Source of the DNA: Candidatus Endomicrobiellum trichonymphae
GTDB lineage: Bacteria; Elusimicrobiota; Endomicrobiia; Endomicrobiales; Endomicrobiaceae
NCBI RefSeq assembly: GCF_002355835.1
Contig: NZ_AP017459.1
Coordinates: 372,001-436,000, forward strand
Direction: 5' to 3'
Length of the DNA: 64,000 bases
Notes under the pieces: generated by a model
The model's database searches: none
Seen by the model: the letters and a program-made list of their open reading frames with translations, nothing else
Told to the model about the DNA's origin: nothing
Program-made: the position numbers and the translations under genes
Shown here: one piece after another, positions 46,316 to 56,660 of the stretch
Layout of the letters: each line of letters begins with the position of its first letter
Position numbering within the stretch: the stretch's first letter is position 1

Positions 46316-46835
46316 ATGATATTTAGAAAAATGTTGGGTTCGTTGCTATTGGTTTTTATTTCTATTTCTTTATCATTTGCGAGTAAAACTTATTTAATAG
46401 ATACGACTACCACAGATATATTGAGTTACGGTTCTTATGATGTGGGATTTAGGTTTTTTTCAAACGGGAACGTTCTTTCCAGAATTGATTTTGCTGTTTT
46501 TAAACTTTTAAATGTGGGTTTATCGCTTGAGTTGGATCGGATTATAGAATGTAGTCATATAAAAATTGCAATTCCGGCTCTACATGTTAAATTCAGGGTT
46601 TATGATGGAATTATGCCTCTGCCCGTAGTAGCGGCAGGTTATGATGGAATACGATAATATAAGTTATTTTCCGAAATTGAGTATTGAAGCGGCAAGACTC
46701 AATTTCGGTTTGAGATTTTCTTTAACAAAATATATAAGTGTGGATTTCATCGCGAGAGACTGCTTTGTCGCAAAAGATCTTAACAGATTTCCCGGCGAAA
46801 GAGTTTTTAAAGTAATTTGTTCCAGTAAATTTTAA
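46316..46835 (+). pseudogene. Broken exported beta-barrel-like protein gene
   Basis: The first frame has a signal peptide (LGSLLLVFISISLSFASK) and a beta-rich stretch GSYDVGFRFFSNGNVLSRID, then VGLSLELDRIIEC and IPALHVKFRVYDG, which recalls the small outer-membrane proteins of this lineage (LMNVG...IPAL..K.RLY.G). It stops after 113 codons at YDGIR. A second frame continues MEYDNISYFPKLSIEAARLN and SLTKYISVDFIAR to 46835. A one-base shift near 46650 would join them, and the middle of the barrel seems deleted. Confidence 0.6.
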
Positions 46836-46845
46836 GCGAGGATAC

Positions 46846-47829
46846 ATGGAAACGTCTTTTGATTTTGAAAAACCTATTGCTGAAATTAACAATAGAATTG
46901 ATGATTTAAAAGAATCTTCTCGGGTTGGCAATATAGATTTGTTGGCGCAAATTGAAGATCTTGAAAAAACAAGAGATGAATTGAGGCAAAAGATTTACGG
47001 TTCTTTGACAGCTTGGCAGAGGATACAAATCGCAAGACATCCAAAAAGGCCTTACTCTGCAGATTACGTTAAACTTATCTTTAAAGATTTTATAGAACTT
47101 CACGGTGACAGAATTTTTGGAGATGATCAGGCGATTTTATGCGGCATTGCTGTGTTCAATGACAATCCCGTTGTTGTTATAGGACATCAAAAAGGCAGAA
47201 CTCTCCAGGAAAATATGGATAGGAATTTTGGTATGGCACATCCTGAAGGATATAGAAAGGCAATGAGGATTATGAAACTCGCCGGGAAATTTAACAGACC
47301 TATAATAACCTTTATAGATACGTCAGGCGCATATCCCGGAATTGCGGCAGAAGAAAGAGGACAGGCGGAAGCTATCGCAAGAAATTTGAGGGATATGTCA
47401 AATTTAAAAGTTCCCATTATAAGCATTGTTATCGGTGAGGGCGGTTCCGGCGGAGCTTTGGGTATAGGTGTTTCAAATAAGGTTTTGTGTCTTGAAAATG
47501 CTTACTATTCCGTTATTTCTCCGGAAGGCTGTGCCGCCATACTTTTCAGAGATGGCTCAAAAGCATCGGAAGCCGCTCAGGCAATGAAAATAACGGCTAA
47601 AGATTTGTTAAATTTAAAAGTTATAGATGGAATTATAAAAGAACCTCTTGGTGGCGCTCATTATGATCCGGTGGCAACGGCGGCAAATATAAAAGCTGTT
47701 TTAAACGAGTATCTCTGTAAATATGAGACTATGAACTGTAAAGAAATTGCAGACGAAAGATATTTAAAGTTTAGAAAAATGGGTATCTACGAAGATGTTG
47801 CGGAAGAGAAAATGAACGTAAAAAAATGA
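46846..47829 (+). CDS. accA: Acetyl-CoA carboxylase carboxyltransferase subunit alpha
   Basis: AccA transfers carboxyl from biotin to acetyl-CoA at the start of fatty-acid synthesis. The N-terminus [20 protein letters not shown], then [36 protein letters not shown] and the oxyanion stretch [15 protein letters not shown] are all typical. The 327-residue length is normal. GCGAGG lies 6 bases before the ATG. The beta subunit is not in this window. Confidence 0.96.
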   Translation: METSFDFEKPIAEINNRIDDLKESSRVGNIDLLAQIEDLEKTRDELRQKIYGSLTAWQRIQIARHPKRPYSADYVKLIFKDFIELHGDRIFGDDQAILCGIAVFNDNPVVVIGHQKGRTLQENMDRNFGMAHPEGYRKAMRIMKLAGKFNRPIITFIDTSGAYPGIAAEERGQAEAIARNLRDMSNLKVPIISIVIGEGGSGGALGIGVSNKVLCLENAYYSVISPEGCAAILFRDGSKASEAAQAMKITAKDLLNLKVIDGIIKEPLGGAHYDPVATAANIKAVLNEYLCKYETMNCKEIADERYLKFRKMGIYEDVAEEKMNVKK

Positions 47830-48033
47830 GGAAAAAATCTGCAAAAAAATTAGAATAAAAGTAGTGTCTTGAGAAAGATGATAAGATAAATGTCTGTAGC
47901 GATATCAAAAACGCGATATTTCGTGAGGCAGGGCTGAGTTCTTTAAATATTTCTTAAGAGGACAATGTGTGTACTAGGTTGCTACCACGAAAACAAAAAC
48001 AGTAGCATAGAAATTTAGAATTTTAAAGGAGCA
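47830..48033. other. Spacer after accA
   Basis: No gene or convincing terminator seen in these 200 bases. Confidence 0.4.
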
Positions 48034-48386
48034 ATGAAAAAAGCATTTGTAGTTTTACTTATGGCAAGTTTTTTAGTATCAGGTTGTGGTAAGCCGGGAA
48101 ATAAAGTCGTTAAGCCTATCATTTAGGAGAGAACACCTGCAGGATGAGAGATGGCGAAAATGTATGAGGCAAGGTGGAGTATATAAAGAATATTCCGTAG
48201 AGACAATATTGAGAGTTTATAGTTCTTGGACACTGGTTGGGGGGGGGGTACCATCGTTTCATTGCAAGAAAACCCGCTCTTTCCAGTGATTTGGTAACAG
48301 ACTTAAAAAATAAAATAGATGAAATAGAACAGAAAGTATCAAATATAGGACAATTGCAGACTGCCCAAGCGAAAACTATTTATTAA
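48034..48386 (+). pseudogene. Broken lipoprotein gene with a G11 tract
   Basis: After TAAAGGAG, ATG opens KKAFVVLLMASFLVSGCGKP, a lipoprotein signal peptide with the lipobox LVSGC, but the frame stops after 30 codons. Other frames continue as YKEYSVETILRVYSSWTLV up to an 11-G run (48238-48248) and, beyond it, as YHRFIARKPALSSDLVTDLK then KNKIDEIEQKVSNIGQLQTA, a coiled coil. Thus the G tract sits exactly at a frame change. Confidence 0.6.
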
Positions 48387-48814
48387 GGATAACACCAATA
48401 ATTAATGTGGCAGAAAATACAAAATATGTATCGACTGTGACTGGAAACCAAGCCGCCGAGCGCCTAAGTATAGCAGGAAAACATTGTATGGTGTTGAGCT
48501 TCCTAAACAGCTTAGGCTTTTCCTTGTCTGCAAACGCTGAAAACAACTATTTTCTTTTTAAAATATCTCAAGAAAATTAACTTGCCTGTTTCTATATTCT
48601 TCCTGTTTTGGAAGTAACTCTGTAGTAATTTAGGAGACTATTTTATCGTGTTTGTCTTCGCTTTTATATCGGTCAGTATAGCGTTCGCCTATTTTCTGGT
48701 TATTATGTATTATTGTTAAGATCCACAGATAGCGCTCAAATTAGTTTTTTATGGCGGATAGGGGAACAATTTTAATATTAGCTTAACAATATTTGAGTTT
48801 AAGGAGGGAAGGAA
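48387..48814. other. Gene-free region before fba
   Basis: No coding frame recognised. A short GC-balanced stretch (48500-48560) has no clear fold. Confidence 0.4.
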
Positions 48815-49810
48815 ATGGCATTGGTGTCAGGAAAACAAATTTTAGAGGAAGCAAAGAAAAAGGGCTACGGAGTGGGAGCGTACAATGTTAACAATATGGA
48901 GCAGATACAGGCAATTATGGCTGCCGCAAAAGAGACACAGTCGCCCGTAATAATTCAGGCGAGTAGAGGTGCTTTAAAGTATTCTAATTTTACATATTTG
49001 GGATATTTGATGAAAGCTGCTATTATAGAAAACCCTGATATTCCGATTGTAATGCATTTAGATCACGGCAACTCTTTGGAATCGGCTATAAAAGCTATAG
49101 ATCTCGGATTTTCATCAGTTATGATAGATGGTTCTCTGTTGGAAGATGGAAAAACGGCTTCAACTTATGATTACAACATAAAAGTTACTCGTTCTGTTGT
49201 CGAATACGCGCATGCTAGGGGTGTTTCGGTGGAAGCCGAAATCGGAACTCTCGGCGGTATAGAAGACGGTGTAGGATCAGGTAAAATACATTTGACAGAC
49301 CCTAAAGAGGCTGAGAGGTTTGTAAATGAAACTGATGTTGATTCTCTGGCTATTGCGATAGGAACTTCGCACGGTGCGTATAAATTTAAGGGCGCCGCAA
49401 ATCTTGCTTTTGATGTTTTGAAAGAGATCAGAGCTTTGATAGATATTCCTATTGTGTTGCATGGCGCATCATCGGTTCCTAAAGAATTAACTGGCGAAGT
49501 AAATAAATACGGCGGAAAAATGCCTGGAGCAACAGGCGTGCCTATGTCAAATCTTCAGGAAGCAATTAAACTTGGTGTATCAAAAATTAACGTTGATACT
49601 GACGGAAGACTTGCGCTTACTGCCGCAATAAGAAAAGTTTTTACGGAGTCGCCGGAAAAATTTGATCCCAGGGATTATTTAGGACCTGCAAGAACTGCTC
49701 TTACAAATCTTATTATTACAAAGATGAAAGATTTTGGAACTGCGGGACATGCAAGGGATTATGCTCCAAAATCTCTTGAAGATATAAAAAAGCTGTATTT
49801 GTCAAAGTGA
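48815..49810 (+). CDS. fba: Class II fructose-bisphosphate aldolase
   Basis: Splits fructose-1,6-bisphosphate in glycolysis using zinc. Zinc ligands are in HLDHGNSLE, SHGAYKFKG and VLHGASSVP, and the phosphate-binding end KINVDTDGRLALTAAIRK is present. EAEIGTLGGIEDGV is typical of the FbaA/GatY-like long group. 331 residues; AAGGAGGGAAGGAA precedes the ATG, an unusually strong ribosome site. It is transcribed alone and is followed by a long hairpin. Confidence 0.97.
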   Translation: MALVSGKQILEEAKKKGYGVGAYNVNNMEQIQAIMAAAKETQSPVIIQASRGALKYSNFTYLGYLMKAAIIENPDIPIVMHLDHGNSLESAIKAIDLGFSSVMIDGSLLEDGKTASTYDYNIKVTRSVVEYAHARGVSVEAEIGTLGGIEDGVGSGKIHLTDPKEAERFVNETDVDSLAIAIGTSHGAYKFKGAANLAFDVLKEIRALIDIPIVLHGASSVPKELTGEVNKYGGKMPGATGVPMSNLQEAIKLGVSKINVDTDGRLALTAAIRKVFTESPEKFDPRDYLGPARTALTNLIITKMKDFGTAGHARDYAPKSLEDIKKLYLSK

Positions 49811-49887
49811 CGACAAGTATTATCATACTAAATCGTCACAGCGGGCTTAACCTCAATCTGGCGTTTACGGTTATTCTCTAAAATACT

Positions 49888-49935
49888 TTCCGCTTTTCTT
49901 TTTCTTCCTTGCGCGGAAGAAAGGGGAAAGCGGAA
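49888..49935 (+). terminator. 21-base-pair hairpin after fba
   Basis: The left arm 49888-49908 and right arm 49915-49935 pair over all 21 positions around a six-base loop (TTGCGC) when three G-U pairs are allowed. These wobble pairs exist only in RNA of the plus strand, so the structure serves the fba transcript. No U-run follows, so it may stabilise the 3' end or need a factor for termination. Confidence 0.65.
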
Positions 49936-50553
49936 TAGGGATCCGGGTAAAAACAATATAAATCTATATCATTAAAATGCGAGATAAATGTTAATTGACA
50001 GATTAGGGATTAAAACGAAAGCTTCATTCTTCTAGCGATGTACAGAAAGTCCATACCGGGTATATGGGAAAAAGTAAAAGTGTGCAGATATAACAAAAAG
50101 TTTATTGTCAGTTATAAAGAGTATTTTGTTGAATTCATTTAAACGGTGGCGTTATGATTTCTATTGAGTCTAAAACAGATTAACCTTTTTAGTGACTGCC
50201 ACTTTCATATATTCGTGTTTTTTTCTTGGAGAATACTTCATTTAAAACGGCTAATCATCTTTTGATAAAAACCTCTTTGTTATTTGATATTCTACTTTTT
50301 ACGTTTACGATTTTTCCATTGTTTCTTATCTATCCCCCTGTACAATTCCTTTTTCTAACTTCTATTCATATTAATTGGCATATAATAGAAATATAGTGCG
50401 ATTATATTGATTTCTCATACGCGATATTTATTATGTTATTTCTCTGCCTGTCTCTTTCTTTATATTTTTATATGACTGTTTCACCTTTCTTGTTTTAATA
50501 TGTTTTTGTTTTTTCTGTTTACTTTTAGAAAGTTTATGATATAAAAAAATTGA
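49936..50553. other. Gene-free region upstream of the malic enzyme operon
   Basis: About 600 AT-rich bases, no credible reading frame and no RNA gene recognised; probably decayed sequence. Confidence 0.5.
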
Positions 50554-50583
50554 TTGACTGCCTGCACTTTAAAGATATATAAT
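50554..50583 (+). promoter_or_regulatory. Sigma-70 promoter of the malic enzyme-fumarase operon
   Basis: TTGACT (50554-50559), 18 bases, perfect TATAAT (50578-50583). The leader before the malic enzyme start would be about 230 bases, long enough to hold regulation, although no riboswitch was recognised. Confidence 0.65.
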
Positions 50584-50818
50584 AATTAATAAAAGTCAAT
50601 AAAGTTATGAAAGAATGATGTCAAAAATGTTTTAAAGAATCAGTGTAATTTCAGATTATTCCCCTAAGAGAAGTTAAAAAGCAGATTGTTTTTATAGAAA
50701 GCGGCTTTTAGATTATTTAAGGATTTTTATAGTATATTTCCGGGAAAGTAAATGTTAAAAAACAGAAAAAATTTTTACATTTATTTTATATATAAGGTTT
50801 TTTTAACAGGGAAATAAT

Positions 50819-52261
50819 ATGCAGATTTTTAGGCAGATGCATTGTGGGTTTAGAAGCTTGCTCCAAAAAGTTAGGTTGGGGAAGACCGACGAAATAGCTA
50901 TGCAAACAATTAAGAAACAGAAAAAAGTTGATGTAAATAAACTTTTGAAAGCGGCAGAGGAACCGTCAAAAATTGCGAGAAAACTCCATCCTTTTTATCG
51001 TGGTAAGATTGAGGTTGTTCCTAAATGCAGAGTTAAGGATTTTAATGATTTTTCAATATGGTACAGCCCGGGAGTTGCTGCAGTTTGTACTGATATTTAT
51101 AAAAACCCGGAACTTGTGTACGAATATACAAATAAATGGAACAGCGTGGCGGTAGTGAGCGATGGAACAAGAGTTCTGGGGCTTGGTGATATAGGACCGG
51201 AAGCCGGAATGCCCGTTATGGAGGGTAAAGCTCTTTTATATAAATATCTTGGCGGAGTTGATGCGTATCCGATATGTCTTGATACAAAAGATGAGAAAGA
51301 GATAATACAAACCGTGAAAATATTGCAGCCGTCTTTTGGCGGCGTGAATTTGGAAGATATAGAACAGCCGAAGTGTTTTCCTGTATTAAATACTTTGAGG
51401 AAAGAATGTCGTATTCCAGTATGGCATGATGATCAGCAGGGAACAGCTCTTGTAACGCTTGCAGGTTTTATAAATGCTTTGAAAGTTGTTGGCAAAAAAA
51501 TAGAAAAAGTTAAAATTGCGATGCTAGGGGCAGGTGCTGCGAATATATGTATATCGAGACTTTTAATTCTTTACGGTGCGAATCCTGCAAATATAATTAT
51601 GGTTGACTTGTGCGGAACTTTGCATAAAAAAAGAGTTGATTTAAAAATGTGCCCTGAAAAATGGACATTAGCCGTTGACACTAATGTAAACGCCGTGCAC
51701 GGCGGAATTAAAGAAGCTATGGAAAATGCCGATGCTGTTATCGCTTTATCATCTCCAGGTCCGGGAGTAATAGATAAAAAATGGATAGAAAGGATGGCTA
51801 AAAATCCTATAGTTTTTACATGTGCAAATCCCGTCCCTGAAATTTGGCCTTGGGAAGCTAAAGAAGCGGGAGCAGCCGTAGTTGCAACGGGAAGAAGTGA
51901 TTTTGCAAATCAGGTAAATAATTCTTTGGGATTTCCTGGAGTTTTCCGAGGAGCTCTTGACGTAAGAGCTTCAACAATTACAGATACTATGTGTATAACG
52001 GCCGCAACAGAACTTGCTTCATGTATAGCAGACAATGAAATAAAACCGGATAAAATTCTTCCTACTATGGACGACTGGGAAATTTTTCCTAAAGTTGCCG
52101 CCGCGTTAGGCATAAAAGCAATAAAAGAAAAAGTTGCTGGTAAAAAATTAAGTTATGACAAAATTTTTAATGATGCAAAATCTATTATAAAAAGAAGCAG
52201 AGCTATAACTGAAGGAATGATGAAAAGTGGTTATATAAAAAGTGCGAAAGATAAAATCTGA
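50819..52261 (+). CDS. NAD(P)-dependent malic enzyme (oxaloacetate-decarboxylating)
   Basis: Converts malate to pyruvate and CO2. The malic domain has FSIWYSPGVAAVC with the catalytic Tyr, EGKALLYKYLGGVDAYPICL with the Lys, and NLEDIEQPKCF and WHDDQQGTALVTLAGFINAL with metal ligands. The NAD domain has IAMLGAGAANICISRLL. The start at 50819 follows CAGGGAAATA and adds 27 residues before the usual N-terminus; an internal ATG at 50900 is an alternative. 480 residues. The fumarase alpha gene starts within its last 20 bases. Confidence 0.93.
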   Translation: MQIFRQMHCGFRSLLQKVRLGKTDEIAMQTIKKQKKVDVNKLLKAAEEPSKIARKLHPFYRGKIEVVPKCRVKDFNDFSIWYSPGVAAVCTDIYKNPELVYEYTNKWNSVAVVSDGTRVLGLGDIGPEAGMPVMEGKALLYKYLGGVDAYPICLDTKDEKEIIQTVKILQPSFGGVNLEDIEQPKCFPVLNTLRKECRIPVWHDDQQGTALVTLAGFINALKVVGKKIEKVKIAMLGAGAANICISRLLILYGANPANIIMVDLCGTLHKKRVDLKMCPEKWTLAVDTNVNAVHGGIKEAMENADAVIALSSPGPGVIDKKWIERMAKNPIVFTCANPVPEIWPWEAKEAGAAVVATGRSDFANQVNNSLGFPGVFRGALDVRASTITDTMCITAATELASCIADNEIKPDKILPTMDDWEIFPKVAAALGIKAIKEKVAGKKLSYDKIFNDAKSIIKRSRAITEGMMKSGYIKSAKDKI

Positions 52262-53081
52262 AATTATCATTAATGCCATAGAAAATTTGTGTGCTGAGAC
52301 AAATTTTAAACTTCCTGCAGATGTTTTGAAATCTCTGGAACAAAATATTGTTTTGGAAAAAGATACGGCAAAGGATATTTTAAAAGAAATTATTGAAAAT
52401 GCAGATATAGCAAGAAAAGAACAAATTCCGCTCTGTCAGGATACAGGTACGGCAAATTTCTTTATAAAGCTCGGCAGAGACACAGAGATTGAGAACGGAG
52501 ATATTTATGCCGCAGTGAATAAAGGAGTTTCTTTAGGATATACAAACAGTTATTTGCGCAAGTCTGTTGCCTCTAATCCTCTTGAAAGAAAAAATACTAA
52601 AGACAATACGCCAGCAAATATTTATATTGATTTGGTATCCGGCGATAAAATAGAAATTACTTTTTTGCCTAAAGGAGGCGGGAGCGAGAACGCAAGTGCC
52701 TTAAAAATGTTGGTTCCGTCCGTCGGCTGGGACGGGATAAGAGAATTTGTTTTGAGCGCTGTAGATGATAAAGGCAGAAATGCTTGTCCTCCTTTGGTTG
52801 TAGGTATCGGTATAGGCGGAGATTTTGCATCTGTAGGTCTTATGTCAAAGAAGGCTCTGCTACGTGAAATAGGCAGTGAGAATAAAAATGTTTTTTACGT
52901 CGGAAAAGAAATAGAATTGTTAAATGATATAAATAAGCTAAATATCGGTCCTATGGGTATGGGCGGGAAAACGACTGCTTTGGCGGTATTTATTGAAGCG
53001 AAACCGGTACATATCGCCTCGCTTCCTGTCGCTGTAAATATTCAGTGCCATTCCTGCAGAAGAAAAACTGTTATGATATGA
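52242..53081 (+). CDS. Class I fumarate hydratase, alpha subunit
   Basis: The N-terminal half of an oxygen-sensitive [4Fe-4S] fumarase. IPLCQDTGTANFFIKLG with the first cluster Cys, LPKGGGSENASALKML, CPPLVVGIGIGGDFASVGLM and the final VNIQCHS motif carry the cluster ligands. It begins with GTG inside the end of the malic enzyme gene, and no ATG fits. 279 residues. Two-subunit class I fumarases are typical of anaerobes. Confidence 0.93.
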   Translation: MRKIKSEIIINAIENLCAETNFKLPADVLKSLEQNIVLEKDTAKDILKEIIENADIARKEQIPLCQDTGTANFFIKLGRDTEIENGDIYAAVNKGVSLGYTNSYLRKSVASNPLERKNTKDNTPANIYIDLVSGDKIEITFLPKGGGSENASALKMLVPSVGWDGIREFVLSAVDDKGRNACPPLVVGIGIGGDFASVGLMSKKALLREIGSENKNVFYVGKEIELLNDINKLNIGPMGMGGKTTALAVFIEAKPVHIASLPVAVNIQCHSCRRKTVMI

Positions 53082-53599
53082 AAATAGATTTATTAGATTT
53101 GGTTTTAAATCCTAAAATGCTGAAAGCAGGGCAAAGAATTTTGCTTAGCGGTACTGTTTATACGGCAAGAGATGCTGCTCATAAAAGAATTATAGATATG
53201 TTAGACAGCGGTAGTGCGGTTCCTTTTAATTTAAAGGATGCTGCAATTTATTATTGTGGTCCATCGCCTGCAAAACCGGGTGCGGTTATAGGAGCATGCG
53301 GTCCTACAACATCTTCAAGAATGGATATTTTTACGCCTAGAATCCTAAAAGAGGGTGTTAAGTTTTTGATTGGAAAAGGAACGCGGTCAGAATCTGTTGT
53401 CAATTCAATAGAAGAAAATAGTGTGGTTTATCTCGTTGCGACCGGCGGTGTTGCGGCGCTTCTTTCTAAAACGGTAAAAAAAGCCGCTTTGATTGCTTTT
53501 GAAGATTTGGGACCCGAAGCAATTTATAAGCTCGAAGTTGAAGATATGCCGTTGATTGTCGCAATAGACAGTGACGGCGGCAGTGTTTTTAAATTATAA
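53078..53599 (+). CDS. Class I fumarate hydratase, beta subunit
   Basis: The C-terminal half of the same enzyme. GQRILLSGTVYTARDAAHKR, YYCGPSPAKPGAVIGACGPT and IGKGTRSESV are the known signatures, and the end AFEDLGPEAIYKLEVEDMPL is typical. 173 residues. Its ATG overlaps the alpha stop (ATGA), so malic enzyme and both fumarase subunits form one coupled operon linking malate, fumarate and pyruvate. Confidence 0.94.
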   Translation: MKIDLLDLVLNPKMLKAGQRILLSGTVYTARDAAHKRIIDMLDSGSAVPFNLKDAAIYYCGPSPAKPGAVIGACGPTTSSRMDIFTPRILKEGVKFLIGKGTRSESVVNSIEENSVVYLVATGGVAALLSKTVKKAALIAFEDLGPEAIYKLEVEDMPLIVAIDSDGGSVFKL

Positions 53600-54649
53600 C
53601 AATTCTCCCTGCCTGATGCAGCTTTGAAAATCCCGTACGCATATGCACATCAACGGTTACGCTTTAGTCCGCTTGAGACTTATCTCTCAGCATTAAGCGT
53701 ACGCAAATCGCTTCATTGGGGTTAATGAATATGAGAAGATTACGAATAAAATCATTAAGCGAAAAACTGGCACATAAAGAAATCAATACTCTTTAAAGAA
53801 TAAAAGAAAAGTTGTCAACTTTCATACTGGAAAAATTCCGGGAAATTACTGTTGCGCGGCAGGAGAAAAAAGAAATTATTTTCAACTATATAACCGCAGA
53901 TAAAGATAAATAGGAAGTAAACATAAGTTTTCTGAACTTGTTAAAGATATAAAAGCTGGGTATTTAGTTGTTTCATACAACAATACTTACTCTTCAGAAA
54001 CTGCTTAAATGCGACAGGGTTTACAACTACGTGATGTCCGACGGATGGGTAAAAAGTATGTCTGAAAAAGAAAAAGAGGATTTTAGAAACGAAGCCATCC
54101 ATACCTGCCGAAACTGATGGCGCTGAGAGACTTCTATGGCACAGCCTTAGAAACTATCAAAATGTATGGAGAACTGTTTGACGTGCGGATGGGGGGGGGA
54201 GGGGAGTGCGGGTTTACTAAAGACTTCGATATTACAAACGTACTGCCGGCAGAAACGAATTATCCTTTGCTGTATAGTGGACTGACAGGCTTACAAGATA
54301 ACATCTCTGACTAAAAAGAATATCGAAAGGGCGATAAAAATTTCCAGTGACGAAGCTTACGAAGGCGATGACAACGGGGAGGAGTTCTCTTTTAATTTAG
54401 TTGAACACGCTCTGACCTAGCTGGAAACGTCCGAACATATTCTGGTTGTGCTGAAAGATTTGATAAGCGCGAGCAGCACGAAGGACATATCAGAGGTGTA
54501 GAATGGCTGATATTGAGAAAGCTGTTCACTTATGCGAAGGACTCTAATGGACAAAATCATCCGCATGGTAAGAGAAGTCAAAGATACTACGATTGCTGTC
54601 GGTGCTGTAAATTCTGACAAGTTTCTAACGAGAACGATACATAAGAAAA
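53600..54649 (+). pseudogene. Multiply frameshifted gene of unknown function
   Basis: Coding-like pieces in alternating frames form a plausible chain: VMSDGWVKSMSEKEKEDFRN; MALRDFYGTALETIKMYGEL up to a G9 run at 54191-54199; GFTKDFDITNVLPAETNYPL; KKNIERAIKISSDEAYEGDD; FSFNLVEHALT; SEHILVVLKDLISASSTKDI; MDKIIRMVREVKDTTIAVGA. At least six frame changes or stops separate them. I could not assign a family. Confidence 0.45.
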
Positions 54650-54940
54650 ATGAAAAAATTAATTGCAGGTGCGTTGGCATTAATTATGTTTGCAGGGGCA
54701 GCTTTCAGTGAAGGTGAAACGTGGAGCCAAATTGAGCTTGAAAACGCTAAAAAAAATCCGAAGTCGTGGACGTTTATTGAGTATTTTAAAGTAGTAAGAT
54801 CTGCTTACGTCAGTGAAGCACAGGAAGAAGAATACCCAGCCACTACGAAAAAGTATATTTTTGTGTCCACCCAAATCCAAGACCTGATTGACCACTTAAG
54901 GGCTGCATACGCAAACAGTTCAACTGTTTGGAAAAAGTAA
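54650..54940 (+). CDS. Small secreted hypothetical protein
   Basis: A 96-residue frame with a clear signal peptide (KKLIAGALALIMFAGAAFSE) and a helical mature part (WSQIELENAKKNPKSW; IQDLIDHLRAAYANSS). No family recognised. No good ribosome site precedes it, and it sits between two dead genes, so it could be the intact-looking end of a dying gene. Conservation in relatives would decide. Confidence 0.5.
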   Translation: MKKLIAGALALIMFAGAAFSEGETWSQIELENAKKNPKSWTFIEYFKVVRSAYVSEAQEEEYPATTKKYIFVSTQIQDLIDHLRAAYANSSTVWKK

Positions 54941-55039
54941 TGAAACAAAAAGCCTTAAAAAAAGGAGTTGGAGTATGGGAATGCTGAAAAGAAGAATTAT
55001 CTATATGCAGAGAAATTCAGGTTGAGATGAAAAGAGAAT

Positions 55040-55422
55040 TTAAAAAAAACTTATTATATTAATAATTCCAGAAATAATAATCCCTTAATTTTATATATTT
55101 TACTTATTTATGGATTTAACAGGCTGTTGCGGTTTAACAGCGGAGGAAAGTTTAATAGGAAATATTTTAAAAATGATTTTGTTTATTTGGATTCTCCATA
55201 TTTAATAGCTGCGAGTGAATACAATAAATTGTGGAATGAAAAATCAGAAGAATATTTGTTGAGGATTTTGGATGGGTTAAATGAACAAGGTGTGAGATTT
55301 GCATTGTCAAACATTATGTATTACAAAGGAAGTAAGAACAATATGTTGCTAAGTTGGATGGAAAAATATAATACTTAAATAGTCGGAAAATAGTAAAAGA
55401 AGTTTTAGTAACTAACTACTGA
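55040..55422 (+). pseudogene. Remnant of a DNA adenine methylase
   Basis: The 3' part of a second D12-class methylase. ILYILLIYGFNRLLRFNSGG aligns with the intact methylase stretch LLYVLIVYSFNNQVRFNSRG. FVYLDSPYLIAASEYNKLW is the catalytic motif with DPPY changed to DSPY, and FALSNIMYYKGSKNNMLLSW follows. The very end, VKEVLVTNY, matches the intact gene's EEVLIVNY in another frame. The 5' part is missing. Confidence 0.8.
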
Positions 55423-55425
55423 ATT

Positions 55426-56660
55426 ATGAAAAAACATCAAACTGAAAGGATTTTTTGAATATAATGGCAAAATACTTACGGTGATAGATATACTTAATAA
55501 AGTTGTACAGTTATTGATTCAAAATGGGTTGTATAGTCCGGCAAAAGTGTTTCAAAGTGTCAGAAATAAGTGGAATAATGGAATCAAATTGAGTAAAGCT
55601 GAAGTTGAAAAGATATTTATGGATAACACTCAAAATCATAAAGAAGCTGGCGTTGAAAAAGGTTGGGCATCAAGATTTGATGCATGGTTTAAAATTGCAA
55701 AAGAACTTAGTTTTGTGTGGTATTTTTTGCAAGAAAAAATAGTTTTTTCATGTTATTAGACAAAGAAAAGCCCGAGAATGAACTAATGGTTTTTACCAAT
55801 ACTTTTGCAAAATATCAAAGAGGTAATCCTTTTCGTAGAGTGTTAAATAAAAATATTCCTTTGGTTTTATTATTGAAAATAATTAGACTTTTGAATAACA
55901 ACAACGCAGGTATTGCAAAAAAAGAGATTCTGTTACTTCTTTGTTGGCGGGATAATAATGCAGAGAGTTTATACGTTGAAGTCAAAAAATTCGTAAAAGT
56001 ATGATTTTTTTCAAGTAATGAGATAATTTTAGAAACATGTTATAAAATGCTTAATGAAACAGAAAGAGATGATAATTCGATTTTAATAGATTATCCCGAT
56101 GATTTTATTCTAAAAATGAGACTTACAGGTTTGATTTTCATACGAAGTGCGGTCATTTTATAGATTTGAATACAAAAGAGAACAATGTTATTGATTATTA
56201 TGACTGGGTATTAATTAAAGAAGAACTACCTAATTGTTTAATAAGAAAGCTTCAAAAGATGAAATTTTAAAGATTGTTGAACAACTGTTGAGATTAGAAT
56301 TTTTAATTTCTCTTGCTATTCTTAAAAAGCTTAAAAATGTTACGGTAAAACCGAATTTTGTTTCAGATGATGAAGGACTTCCTACAAGTTTTGCTTCTGG
56401 AGGTAAGCCTGATATTGAATATTTTGAGAATGATGATACGGTTTTGGTGGAAGTGACTATAACAACATATAAAAGAATCTTTTTCTGTTCATAGACATTT
56501 AGAAACATTTGTAAAAAAGGGAATTAAATCTTATTCGATATTCATTTCTCCAAGAACTTTTATTGATAATTTAGTTTTGTAAAAAAAGATGGGTTTAAAG
56601 TAAGAACATCTGGAATTGATAGTTTTATAAATGCATTGGGAAAATACAAAATTTTAAAAA
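55426..56660 (+). pseudogene. Remnant of an AlwI-family restriction endonuclease
   Basis: Starts four bases after the methylase remnant, as in the intact pair. Pieces in changing frames read EKGWASRFDAWFKIAKELSF, ENELMVFTNTFAKYQRGNPF, then the nuclease core GLPTSFASGGKPDIEYFE and VLVEVTITT, which aligns with LPKSHASGGMADIEYHY and VLLETTLT of the intact enzyme. RHLETFVKKGIKSYSIFISP and DGFKVRTSGIDSFINALGKY close it. At least five frame breaks. It differs enough to be a separate system, not a recent copy. Confidence 0.8.
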
